Source: Sphingobacterium bovistauri (GTDB lineage Bacteria > Bacteroidota > Bacteroidia > Sphingobacteriales > Sphingobacteriaceae). From it: a DNA stretch of 64,000 nt. A program made the position numbers and the translations under genes. Positions 9,244 through 17,720 of the stretch are shown here, in pieces; the stretch's first letter is position 1, and each line of letters begins with the position of its first letter. The stretch lies in NCBI RefSeq assembly GCF_020295405.1, contig NZ_JADEYP010000007.1, positions 1 through 64,000 on the forward strand, in the 5' to 3' direction. The notes beneath the pieces are model-generated. The model saw nothing but the letters and a program-made list of their open reading frames with translations, had not been told where the DNA came from and searched no databases.

Positions 9244-9274
9244 TTGTATTTGAATATTATTATTGTTAAATTTC
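9244..9274 (+). promoter_or_regulatory. Candidate promoter of the OmpA-family gene
   Basis: TTG (9244-9246), a 20-nt spacer, then TAAATTTC (9267-9274), which differs from TAnnTTTG by one base. It sits between the pyrD terminator and the ATG at 9297, where a promoter is required. Confidence 0.35.
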
Positions 9275-9296
9275 AAACTAATAAAACAAATTGATT

Positions 9297-10175
9297 ATGA
9301 TTACATTAAAAAGGATTTTACCAATTACGATATTGTTAGGGGGGCTTGTGATGACAAGTTGTGTAAGTAATAAAAAATACACGGCTTTGGATTCGCAATA
9401 CCGAACTCTTGGCGAAGCTTATCAAAAAAGCCAAATGGAGTTGACGGAAAGTCGTGCTAAAGTGAAAAGTTTGGAAGATCAATTGGAATATGAACGTAAA
9501 AATAATGCTTCGTTGAAAGAAGCTTATGCTAAATTACAAGGCACTCTAGACAAGAGTATATCTCAAAATTCTCAAGGAAATGTCAATATTGCCAAACTGG
9601 TAGATGAAATAAATGCTTCTAATAAGTATATCCAGCATTTGGTAAATACCAAGAATAAATCGGATTCATTGAATGTGGTATTGACGAATAATTTAACTCG
9701 ATCATTAAGTCGCGAAGAATTGAAAGATGTTAATGTACAAGTGCTAAAAGGAGTAGTTTATATCTCTTTGGCTGATAATATGTTGTATAATTCGGGTAGT
9801 TATGAAGTGTCTGAGAAAGCTGGAGAGACATTGAGTAAAATTGCTAAGATTATTCAAGATTACAAAGATTACGAAGTTTTGATTGAGGGTAATACCGATT
9901 CAGATCCTATATCAAAACCAAATATTCGTAACAATTGGGACTTGTCTGCATTACGCGCTTCATCAGTCGTTCAAGCTTTACAAAATACTTACGGCGTAGA
10001 TCCTAAGCGTTTAACAGCAGGTGGTAGAGGTGAATATAATCCTTTGGCTGATAATTCTACTCTTTCGGGAAAAGCTAGAAATCGTCGTACACAAATTATT
10101 ATAACCCCTAAGTTAGATCAATTTATGGAGTTAATTGATAAAGCACCTGATGCAGAGCAGAGCTCGATTAATTAG
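9297..10175 (+). CDS. OmpA-family lipoprotein
   Basis: 292 aa. A signal sequence ends in a lipobox-like LVMTSC (Cys about residue 20), so this is a lipid-anchored envelope protein. Residues about 35-95 are a heptad-like coiled coil (QMELTESRAKVKSLEDQLEYERKN). The C-terminal OmpA domain (about 165-275) has the peptidoglycan-binding pattern LIEGNTDSDPI...NWDLSALRASSVVQALQ...RLTAGGRGEYNPLADN...ARNRRTQIIITP. It probably ties the outer membrane to peptidoglycan. The ATG at 9297 is chosen over an in-frame TTG two codons earlier. It is a single-gene unit, with terminators on both sides. Confidence 0.93.
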   Translation: MITLKRILPITILLGGLVMTSCVSNKKYTALDSQYRTLGEAYQKSQMELTESRAKVKSLEDQLEYERKNNASLKEAYAKLQGTLDKSISQNSQGNVNIAKLVDEINASNKYIQHLVNTKNKSDSLNVVLTNNLTRSLSREELKDVNVQVLKGVVYISLADNMLYNSGSYEVSEKAGETLSKIAKIIQDYKDYEVLIEGNTDSDPISKPNIRNNWDLSALRASSVVQALQNTYGVDPKRLTAGGRGEYNPLADNSTLSGKARNRRTQIIITPKLDQFMELIDKAPDAEQSSIN

Positions 10176-10200
10176 TTTAGTTTATTGAAAAACATAGAAT

Positions 10201-10232
10201 AAAAATCTCAGATGGAAACATCTGAGATTTTT
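10201..10232 (+). terminator. Rho-independent terminator after the OmpA-family gene
   Basis: Perfect 14-bp stem AAAAATCTCAGATG / CATCTGAGATTTTT with a GAAA tetraloop and a trailing ATTTT. The rest of the gap up to 10473 is AT-rich; a weak TTTG (10274) - 21 nt - TACCTTTA (10299) pair is the only promoter-like signal I see for the next gene. Confidence 0.92.
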
Positions 10233-10473
10233 ATTTTGATAGTAAGGTGTTTAGTAGCAGTGATAAAATAGAATTTGATAAGAGGCTGGGATTTGTTTTA
10301 CCTTTAATTTAGCGATGATTTGTTCATTATGATGAATAGTAAGTAACAATGTTAGCAACTAATTTGGAATCTAATATGTGTTGTTTTTATTCTTTTAACA
10401 ACAATAATTTAATAATTAACTTAATTTTAAGTGTTGAATAACTATCTTAGTCGTTAACTATTCAATTGAATCA

Positions 10474-12681
10474 ATGAAATATTTGCTCCTATTTCCATTT
10501 CTTCTTATTCAGATCTGTTTTGCACAGAAGAAAACAATGTACGACTACACTGTGAAAATCAATAACAGTTCAGGAATGTCAAATATAGAAAAGACTTATT
10601 ATGCCACATTACAATATATAAAGTCATTACCAAATAAGAGTCGACTAATGGAGCTTAAAGTAGTAGGATTGGATTTGGTGGATACGAATAGACCCAATCG
10701 AGAATTTTCTACTCTGGCACCGAATAAAAGTAAAAATTTTCTAAATTCTTCAGCAGTAATTTCAGAACTCTATTTTTTAAAAGCACCGATACGATTTACC
10801 CTCAATAAGGGGATAGTAAATATTGACACGTTAAAACTGAGATCTGAGATCCAAGAACAACTTCGTGATTGGGACATTCAAGAAAATCTATTAAATAATG
10901 CTGTAGCTACCTCATTCAACGAGATAACAAACTTAATCCATGCGCTGTATTTTTCGGATTTAGCATCATTAGATGCGAAGGAATTAAAGAAAGATAAAAT
11001 AATCAAGAACGGTATAACTTATCATATCCTCAAGCGAGTCAAATCCGATATAAATGTTCATTATGAGAAATTGGATAGTTTATCATCATTAGAGGGAAAT
11101 GCTTTATTCGATACCAAAAATCTAATCGTAAAGGTTGGAGATGCCAAGAGTAAATCGTTTTTTATGAATAACGGTGAGAAAATGACTAGTGAAAATCATA
11201 TTGCTGTTTATCGGGGAGAAAAGTATCTCGGTGAGCCAATTTCAAGTGATTATTATGATATGCTTGCTAAGATAAGTTATTGGAGTTCGGCTATAGTTGT
11301 GGCTAAAAAAGTTGATAGTGTTAAATTTTCACAATTTGTAGCGATGTATGAACCTAAATACGCTAAGGACCGTTTTTACATCACTGCTAAATTAACTTAT
11401 TTACAACGGCTAAACAAATATGATGAGTATTACAAAATATTAAGGACTGTATCTCCCATTTTGCTTGCAAACAGTCATCATTTAAGTAATAAGTTCAATG
11501 AGGGAAATTTGCCCGCAGATCAATTCCGAGAAGCAATTCCGTTATTGGATGATAGACAACTCTACGAGTATCTACAGCATTCGCTAAGTCAACATATTTC
11601 GACAAATAATAGTGATGCTATGCAGAAGCTAGAGCAAATTACTTTTCACTTTAGCGAAAGAGAGAAAATTTCCGCTTATCCGATGTTCATATGGGCACGT
11701 GCATTACAAACTGATAATGTAGATAGCCTAAAGTTTCGATTGGCAGATATCTTACATTTGGATAAAGCGTATTACGACCAAGGTAATGCAGGTCGTTATG
11801 TTTTGTTAGTCCAACAGCTTCTTTTCAAAAAAGGAATTAGCAATTTGCCTTTGTTACATCAGGCTATTGATAGTATATTGCCATTATATGAAGATGAGAC
11901 AAATGAGAGGAGATTCGTACAGAAAGCACATCTTGCATATGCCTATTATTTGGCTCATCAATTTGCAAGTGATCAAGAAGAAAAATCTCGTTCCTATTTA
12001 GAGAAGGCTGCTTATTATTCACCGAAAAGTGCTGCTGAAAAAGCGCACGGTAGTTTTTATGATCGAGTATTGTTAAAATCAAAGGAAAATTATAGTGAAG
12101 ATTATTTTAACGAGTTAAACAAGCGAGGAAAGAAAGATGTCGCTCTTCAAAATTATGTTCAGGAGTTTTTGAATAATCCCGGAACTGCCTTTCAAGCATT
12201 AGCTACTTTTTATCGAGATAACTATGATGCTACAAACTTTAGTGTGTTTCTTAAAAATGAAGTTTTTCCTCAACTTCAGGATGCACCTGTGTTTTTGCTT
12301 AAAGACTTGCAAGACCGTGAATATTCATCTGAAAAGTTTAAAGGTAAATGGACTGTAGTGGATTTTTGGGGAACCTGGTGCAAATCTTGTGTTCAAGAAA
12401 TGCCTGAGCTAAATAAATTTTATATTGGGTTAAAGAATGATGAAAAGAGTAAAATAGACTTCATGACGATTGCATGTCACGATACGAAGGATAATGTACA
12501 ACACTTCTTAACGGAGAATAATTATGAAATCCCAGTGTTGATGTCAGATAATGTGGTTGAAAAGGCGTACAAAGTACGAGGATACCCGAGTAAATATATC
12601 GTGACTCCTGAAGGTAAATTAATTCCTATTGAATTTGGCTTCGATTGGAAAAGTTTCGTTACTCAATTGGCAAACCTATAA
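10474..12681 (+). CDS. Exported TlpA-like thioredoxin-domain protein with large N-terminal region
   Basis: 735 aa. A signal peptide (MKYLLLFPFLLIQICFAQ) sends it out of the cytoplasm. Residues about 20-600 are an unrecognised, mostly helical region that may hold TPR-like repeats (for example AHLAYAYYLAHQF...SYLEKAAYYSPKSAAEKAHG). The last 130 residues are a thioredoxin fold of the TlpA/ResA type: VDFWGTWCKSCVQEMPELNKF with redox pair Cys636-Cys639 (CKSC), and the cis-Pro loop YKVRGYPSKYIVTPEGK. It likely reduces or isomerises disulfides in the periplasm; the substrate is unknown. It is a single-gene unit bounded by terminators, and ATG 10474 is the only start that keeps the signal peptide. 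Confidence 0.85.
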   Translation: MKYLLLFPFLLIQICFAQKKTMYDYTVKINNSSGMSNIEKTYYATLQYIKSLPNKSRLMELKVVGLDLVDTNRPNREFSTLAPNKSKNFLNSSAVISELYFLKAPIRFTLNKGIVNIDTLKLRSEIQEQLRDWDIQENLLNNAVATSFNEITNLIHALYFSDLASLDAKELKKDKIIKNGITYHILKRVKSDINVHYEKLDSLSSLEGNALFDTKNLIVKVGDAKSKSFFMNNGEKMTSENHIAVYRGEKYLGEPISSDYYDMLAKISYWSSAIVVAKKVDSVKFSQFVAMYEPKYAKDRFYITAKLTYLQRLNKYDEYYKILRTVSPILLANSHHLSNKFNEGNLPADQFREAIPLLDDRQLYEYLQHSLSQHISTNNSDAMQKLEQITFHFSEREKISAYPMFIWARALQTDNVDSLKFRLADILHLDKAYYDQGNAGRYVLLVQQLLFKKGISNLPLLHQAIDSILPLYEDETNERRFVQKAHLAYAYYLAHQFASDQEEKSRSYLEKAAYYSPKSAAEKAHGSFYDRVLLKSKENYSEDYFNELNKRGKKDVALQNYVQEFLNNPGTAFQALATFYRDNYDATNFSVFLKNEVFPQLQDAPVFLLKDLQDREYSSEKFKGKWTVVDFWGTWCKSCVQEMPELNKFYIGLKNDEKSKIDFMTIACHDTKDNVQHFLTENNYEIPVLMSDNVVEKAYKVRGYPSKYIVTPEGKLIPIEFGFDWKSFVTQLANL

Positions 12682-12792
12682 TATGTATTAGAAAAATGGT
12701 TGAAATATGTCAAAACTATGTTGTTACAGATGTATGTTTAGGTTGTTAACTGGAAATTGACGATGTGGTATTTCGTTAAATAATATAAAATT

Positions 12793-12823
12793 AAGACCTC
12801 GACATGCCAATCGAGGTCTTTTT
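12793..12823 (+). terminator. Rho-independent terminator after the thioredoxin-domain gene
   Basis: Stem AAGACCTCGA / TCGAGGTCTT with loop CATGCCAA and a T-run. It ends just before an in-frame GTG (12824), which is therefore unlikely to be the start of the next gene. Confidence 0.9.
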
Positions 12824-12859
12824 GTGTTAATTTGGCATGATTGTTCGAATCAAGAAGTT

Positions 12860-13603
12860 ATGTTAAAAATCAAAAATATTCATCTAATATATTGTATTGT
12901 GCTAGCTTGTTTTTTGTCAAGCTGTAGCTCGATTTATATGCCTAATGTTCCATCTACCCCTATGTTTAAGAAAGCAGGTGAGGTATATGTAGGAGGACAC
13001 TTTAATGCGAAAGGTAATATTTCTGCAAATTTGGGGGCAGCTGTATCTGATCATATTGCTGTAATAGCAAATGGTTCATCAGTTAATACTGGGGCAAATA
13101 GCAATGATTATTTTCGTCAATGGTTAGCAGAGGGAGGAATAGGTTATTTCACTACTATAGGGAAAGAAAAAAGGCAAGTTTTAGAAATGTATGCCGGTTA
13201 TGGTGTTGGTAGTAGTAAAGATCATGAACAAAGAGCTTCAGTCTATGGATACGAGCTAGTCGAAGCGAGAGAAATGAATTTTGATAAAATATTTTTGCAA
13301 GTAAATTACTCATCTACACGCAAAAAGAAGATAAATATTTTTGGAGATAAAAAGGAATTAAACTATGGTACAGCAATTCGTCTAAGTAGAGTAGGGATGA
13401 AAGAGTTTTGGTTGAATGAAATGGTTTCACCTACTGAGGAAAATTATTTTATAGAACCATTGTTTTTTACTCGTATGGAATTATTGAATGGATTACAAAT
13501 TCAATATACTAATGGCTTTAATATTGGTTTAAATTCTAATGAGTATTTAAAAGCAGGAAATTCTGTGTTTACTTTAGGATTAGTTTATACATTTGGAAAA
13601 TAA
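12860..13603 (+). CDS. Lipoprotein of unknown function
   Basis: 247 aa, family not recognised. The N-terminus MLKIKNIHLIYCIVLACFLSSC is a lipoprotein signal with lipobox FLSSC. The mature part begins SSIYMPNVPSTPMFKKAGEVYVGGHFNAKGNISANLGAAVSDHIAVIANGSS, and the remainder alternates hydrophobic and polar residues, ending in VFTLGLVYTFGK. That pattern suggests a small outer-membrane beta-barrel or beta-sandwich. ATG 12860 is chosen over an upstream GTG that abuts the terminator stem. The next lipoprotein gene follows after 9 nt, so the two form an operon. Confidence 0.8.
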   Translation: MLKIKNIHLIYCIVLACFLSSCSSIYMPNVPSTPMFKKAGEVYVGGHFNAKGNISANLGAAVSDHIAVIANGSSVNTGANSNDYFRQWLAEGGIGYFTTIGKEKRQVLEMYAGYGVGSSKDHEQRASVYGYELVEAREMNFDKIFLQVNYSSTRKKKINIFGDKKELNYGTAIRLSRVGMKEFWLNEMVSPTEENYFIEPLFFTRMELLNGLQIQYTNGFNIGLNSNEYLKAGNSVFTLGLVYTFGK

Positions 13604-13612
13604 AATTTACAT

Positions 13613-14233
13613 ATGAAAAGAATAGGATTATTATTCGTAGCTACTACTGTATTTATATTAAGTGGCTGTGCACTGAATCAAAGAGCGCAAATTGAGGCAT
13701 TGGGAAAATTTAATTATGATGTGACTTCCGTTCAAAATATGCGTGTAGCAGGCCGAGATATCAATTCTTTTGAAACTGATGGTGGCGGCGTGTCATTAAA
13801 TAGTTTGCCTGGCATCGCTATGGCTTTATTGACCAAAGACTTACCCTTGGAGGCTACTGTAAATTTGCAATTGTCAAATCCGACTTCTACACTTACAAAA
13901 ATTAATGAGTTTAAGTATCTGATTGAAATGGGAGGAAAACCCTTATTTGAAGGTTCCGTCAACGAAAATATAAATCTTGCTCAGGGGCAAAGCATGGTCG
14001 TTCCATTGAGTTTTAGAGCTAATTTATTTGGTGTGGCTAAAGAGCGAGGTATTGAAAATGTGTTGAGTGATATTTTAACTCGTAAGAGTGATGCTTTTTT
14101 AGCATTAAAAATTAAGCCTTCAATAAAAATCGGAGGTAAAAATTATTTCTATCCTGGTTATATTACCGTAGATAAAGATTTTGGTAAGTCTATTTCCAGA
14201 TCAGTAACTAAAGGTATTGATCGTATCAAGTAA
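13613..14233 (+). CDS. Lipoprotein, possible LEA-type-2 beta-sandwich
   Basis: 206 aa. The lipobox is ILSGC (Cys about residue 21). The body has a run of beta strands, VNLQLSNPTSTLTKINEFKYLIEMGGKPLFEGSVNENINLAQGQSMVVPLSFRANL. This resembles the LEA14/WHy domain, in which a tract of the form 'features shared, xNP' is followed by a basic loop and a strand exposed as 'G...I.L..G....P'. The match is by eye only. The function is unknown; such domains occur in envelope proteins. It is the second gene of a two-lipoprotein operon, ended by a strong terminator. Confidence 0.7.
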   Translation: MKRIGLLFVATTVFILSGCALNQRAQIEALGKFNYDVTSVQNMRVAGRDINSFETDGGGVSLNSLPGIAMALLTKDLPLEATVNLQLSNPTSTLTKINEFKYLIEMGGKPLFEGSVNENINLAQGQSMVVPLSFRANLFGVAKERGIENVLSDILTRKSDAFLALKIKPSIKIGGKNYFYPGYITVDKDFGKSISRSVTKGIDRIK

Positions 14234-14243
14234 TATATACTAT

Positions 14244-14293
14244 AAAGAATAAAAAAGGGGATAAATGAAAATTTATCCCCTTTTTTATTCTTT
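14244..14293. terminator. Long perfect hairpin terminator
   Basis: A 23-bp perfect inverted repeat with GAAA loop (core AAAAAAGGGGATAAAT / ATTTATCCCCTTTTTT). It ends the two-lipoprotein operon. It is symmetric enough to work on both strands, although no gene faces it. Confidence 0.92.
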
Positions 14294-14363
14294 CGATTTC
14301 ATTTTGATACCCTAATTATGAATCGTTAATTTGCAGATAATGTCTAAGATTATTTTGTAAATT

Positions 14364-15278
14364 ATGTCAAACTTTGTGGTTATATTCCTTTGCCTCTTAC
14401 TTGGTTACTTATTTAGGTATTTGAAATTGGTGAAGAAAGGAGGACACCTCGCTATCAATACATGGGTTATTTATGTCGGTTTACCTGCTGTGGCATTGAA
14501 ATTTATTCCGCAAATAAATTGGAGCATTAATTATATATATACTGGGCTATTACCATTTCTTGCTTTTGGAGTGTCGTTTGTTGCTTTGTCAGTAGCAAAT
14601 AAATGGCTTCATTTCTCCAAAAGAACATTATATACATTAATAATAATATCAGGATTATCCAATACATCATTTATTGGATTCCCATTAGTCAGTAGTTATT
14701 ACGCAGAGGAGTTCTTAAAAGTTGCTATCGTAAGCGATCAAATCACTTTTTTTATCCTTTCTTCAATAGGTGTTTTAGTCGCAGCGAGTGTTAAAAATGC
14801 CTTCACTAGCAATAATGAAAAGTATCAATATATATTGATACGTATAATTACTTTTCCGCCCTTAATAGCCTGTCTGATCGCATTATTATTTTCTGATTAT
14901 CTAAAAAGTGAAAATTTCAATCAAGTAGTATCGTCTTTTGCAGCTACTGTTAGCCCAATGGCTTTATTTTCTGTTGGATTACAATTGAATTTTAAACGAA
15001 TTTCACGTGAAATTCTGGCTTTATCCGTTGGCATTATTGTAAAACTATTATTAATTCCCATTACAGCTCTTTTAGTAATTTATTTTCTAGGGCTGAATGG
15101 TACTTTCTTTCGTGTTTCTGTATTTGAAATGGCGATGCCATGCTTAGTTGCTTCAAGTATTGTTGTCGAAAAGTTTGGTCTTAATGTGAAGTTTGCCAAT
15201 ACTTTAATAGGTATAAGTATCATTGTAGGCTTGTTGATGTCTTATGTGTGGTATAGTGTTATAAATACACTCTTGTAA
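14364..15278 (+). CDS. AEC-family transporter (auxin efflux carrier fold)
   Basis: 304 aa integral membrane protein with about ten hydrophobic segments arranged in two halves, as in the PIN-like/AEC family. Typical motifs are NTWVIYVGLPAVALKFIP near the start, SGLSNTSFIGFPLVSSYY (the conserved N...GxP turn of the first half) and FEMAMPCLVASSIVVEKFGLN in the second half. The substrate cannot be told; bacterial members move dicarboxylates such as malonate or malate. It stands alone, 94 nt upstream of the sugar oxidation operon, and could be unrelated to it. Confidence 0.9.
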   Translation: MSNFVVIFLCLLLGYLFRYLKLVKKGGHLAINTWVIYVGLPAVALKFIPQINWSINYIYTGLLPFLAFGVSFVALSVANKWLHFSKRTLYTLIIISGLSNTSFIGFPLVSSYYAEEFLKVAIVSDQITFFILSSIGVLVAASVKNAFTSNNEKYQYILIRIITFPPLIACLIALLFSDYLKSENFNQVVSSFAATVSPMALFSVGLQLNFKRISREILALSVGIIVKLLLIPITALLVIYFLGLNGTFFRVSVFEMAMPCLVASSIVVEKFGLNVKFANTLIGISIIVGLLMSYVWYSVINTLL

Positions 15279-15372
15279 TTTAATTGTTACTGGTTTTGTT
15301 GGTTTATTAAATTGTTTTTAACTTATTTTAGAATCAGATAACTATTATAACATTTTAAATATTTTATTAATT

Positions 15373-16368
15373 GTGAAATACAGCATCTTATATTCATTAT
15401 TCTTTTTAGGAGTAATTTTTTGTGCGGAAGCTCAAAACAAAAAATCAGTAGCTAAACCTCAAAAGCACGAAAAATATGTTCAGGATATAAAGGGAACATC
15501 GTTATCCTTTTCTATGGAGCCTATACCTGCAGGGGTATACTCGATGGGCGATAATAATTCTGCAAATGAAAATGAAAAGCCTGCTCACAAAGTGGAAATA
15601 GATGCTTTTTGGATGGGTACACATGAAGTAACTTGGGATTTATTTCAATCTTTTCTTTATAAAGACTACGAGAAATCAAAGCAAACAGAAGGTGCTATCC
15701 CAGCAGAAGTTGACGCAGTTACAAGACCTACAAAACCTTATTTGGATATGACCTTTGGTTTCGGAAAGGAAGGGTTTCCCGCATTGGCAATGACACATTA
15801 CAATGCTATTCAATACTGTAAATGGTTGTATGTACGTACAGGAGTGTTTTATAGATTACCTACCGAAGCGGAATGGGAATACGCTTGTCGCGCAGGATCT
15901 ACGGATACGTATTTTTTTGGAAATGATGTTTCAAAATTAGGAGAATATGCTTGGTATGAGTCCAATAGTGATCAAAAAACAAATACCGTAGGAAAGAAAA
16001 AACCTAATGCATTCGGACTATATGATATATTAGGTAATGTGTCAGAATGGACCTATGATCAGTATCATGCAGATTATTATAAACAATTCGAGGGTAAAAC
16101 AGTTAAGAATCCAGTAGCTGTTCCTACAGAGCTGTATCCTCACGCTGTTCGTGGGGGAGCATTTTCAAGTTCAGCTTCCGACTTGCGATCTGCAGCTCGT
16201 GGTGCGTCAGATCCTATTTGGAAACAGTTAGATCCCCAAATGCCTAAATCAAATTGGTGGTTTCCTGAAGCTCCTTTTGTTGGTTTACGAGTTGTACGTC
16301 CGCTAAATCCACCATCACATAATGAAATAATGGCGTATTATGATAAAGCGCCAATAGAAGATTTTTAA
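15373..16368 (+). CDS. Exported SUMF1/formylglycine-generating-enzyme-fold protein
   Basis: 331 aa starting at GTG; this start is supported because it gives a proper signal peptide (MKYSILYSLFFLGVIFCAEAQ). The FGE-sulfatase domain runs from about 48 to the end: IPAGVYSMGDN, HKVEIDAFWMGTHEVTW, YRLPTEAEWEYACRAGSTDTYFFGND, LYDILGNVSEWTYD, AVRGGAF and FVGLRVVRP. The copper-binding cysteine pair of true formylglycine-generating enzymes is missing: the expected positions after RGG are Ser266 and Leu271. It should therefore not activate sulfatases, and no sulfatase gene is near. It is the first gene of the eight-gene oxidoreductase operon; a binding or assembly role is possible. Confidence 0.88.
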   Translation: MKYSILYSLFFLGVIFCAEAQNKKSVAKPQKHEKYVQDIKGTSLSFSMEPIPAGVYSMGDNNSANENEKPAHKVEIDAFWMGTHEVTWDLFQSFLYKDYEKSKQTEGAIPAEVDAVTRPTKPYLDMTFGFGKEGFPALAMTHYNAIQYCKWLYVRTGVFYRLPTEAEWEYACRAGSTDTYFFGNDVSKLGEYAWYESNSDQKTNTVGKKKPNAFGLYDILGNVSEWTYDQYHADYYKQFEGKTVKNPVAVPTELYPHAVRGGAFSSSASDLRSAARGASDPIWKQLDPQMPKSNWWFPEAPFVGLRVVRPLNPPSHNEIMAYYDKAPIEDF

Positions 16369-16403
16369 CCAAATTATAAACAATCTATAACCAAAAATAA
16401 ATA

Positions 16404-17717
16404 ATGGAAAATATTAAAAGAAGAGATTTTATAAAAGCTTCTGCCGTGGTAACGGGGGGAGTTGCCATGAATGCATCAACGATTTCATCTGTATTTGCAT
16501 CTGGATCAGATGTTATAAAAGTTGCTTTGATCGGTTGTGGCGGTCGTGGAACTGGGGCAGCAGCAGATGCTTTGAATTCAGGGCAAAATGTTAAGCTTGT
16601 TGCATTAGCAGATGCATTCAGAGATAATCTAGATGCTGCATATAATAACCTATCAAAACGATATGCTGATAAAATGGATATTCCTGAGTCAAGAAAATAT
16701 GTTGGTTTTGATGGATACAAACAAGCAATTAAAGATGCCGATGTGGTGCTTTTAGTTACGCCTCCTGGATTCAGACCAGATCATTTTGAAGAAGCGGTAA
16801 AGCAGGGTAAGCATGTCTTCATGGAAAAATCTGTTGCAGTCGATGCAGTAGGTGTTCGTAGAATATTGGCGGCTGCTAAGATTGCACAGCAAAAAAAATT
16901 AAATGTTGTTGTAGGGTTACAAAGACGTTATCAATATAATTATCGTGAAGGGATCAAGCGTGTACACGAGGGAGCTATTGGAGATATCGTATCGGGTCAG
17001 GTGTATTGGAATAGTGGTGGTGTATGGGTGAGACCTCGCAAGCCAGGGCAAACAGAAATGGAATATCAAATGCGCAACTGGTACTATTTCAATTGGTTGT
17101 GTGGTGATCATATTGTAGAGCAACATGTGCATAACATCGATATTGCCAATTGGATCAAAGGAAAATATCCTGTATCTATTCAAGGTGTAGGCTCTAGAGC
17201 GCATCGTACTGGTAAAGAATATGGAGAGATCTATGATAATTTTTCAATTGAGATGACTTACGATGATGGAACAGTAGTGTTTAGTCAATGTTGCCATTTC
17301 GAAGGTTCTCATAATCGCGTAGATGAGACATTCCAGGGTACCAAAGGTCGTGTTTACTTATCCGCTGGAGGTAGGGCTATATTGTGGGATGCAAAAGGAA
17401 ATGAAATTTATCGCCATGATCCAAAAGGTAATCCCAACCCTTATCAACGTGAGCATGTTGAGTTATTTGAAGCAATCGCTAAAGGTGAATATAAATTCAA
17501 CGATGCAGAATACGGAGCGTATAGCTCATTAGCAGGAATTATTGGTAGAATTGCATGTTATACAGGTAAAGTTATTAAATGGGAAGACGCACTTAATTCT
17601 CCGATTGATTTATTTCCAGAAAGATTAGCATGGGATGCAAATCCAAAATTATTGCCTGATGCAAACGGATTATATCCAGTTGCTGTACCTGGAATAAATA
17701 CAAACCTATTTATTTAG
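16404..17717 (+). CDS. Gfo/Idh/MocA-family oxidoreductase, Tat-exported (1)
   Basis: 437 aa. The N-terminus MENIKRRDFIKASAVVTGG has a twin-arginine signal (Arg6-Arg7), so the protein is folded with its cofactor before export. A Rossmann domain starts at about 38 with VALIGCGGRGTGAA. The usual EKP motif is EKSVA here, keeping the lysine. The block CGDHIVEQHVHNIDIANW supplies the conserved catalytic-site residues of this subgroup. Relatives oxidise or reduce sugars, inositols or 3-keto-glycosides with tightly bound NAD(P). It is the second gene of the operon, 35 nt after the SUMF1-fold gene and 3 nt before apbE. Confidence 0.9.
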   Translation: MENIKRRDFIKASAVVTGGVAMNASTISSVFASGSDVIKVALIGCGGRGTGAAADALNSGQNVKLVALADAFRDNLDAAYNNLSKRYADKMDIPESRKYVGFDGYKQAIKDADVVLLVTPPGFRPDHFEEAVKQGKHVFMEKSVAVDAVGVRRILAAAKIAQQKKLNVVVGLQRRYQYNYREGIKRVHEGAIGDIVSGQVYWNSGGVWVRPRKPGQTEMEYQMRNWYYFNWLCGDHIVEQHVHNIDIANWIKGKYPVSIQGVGSRAHRTGKEYGEIYDNFSIEMTYDDGTVVFSQCCHFEGSHNRVDETFQGTKGRVYLSAGGRAILWDAKGNEIYRHDPKGNPNPYQREHVELFEAIAKGEYKFNDAEYGAYSSLAGIIGRIACYTGKVIKWEDALNSPIDLFPERLAWDANPKLLPDANGLYPVAVPGINTNLFI

Positions 17718-17720
17718 TAC

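Noticed and set aside
12824..12859. GTG start 12 codons upstream of the lipoprotein gene
   Set aside because: It abuts the terminator stem and would spoil the lipoprotein signal; ATG 12860 fits better.
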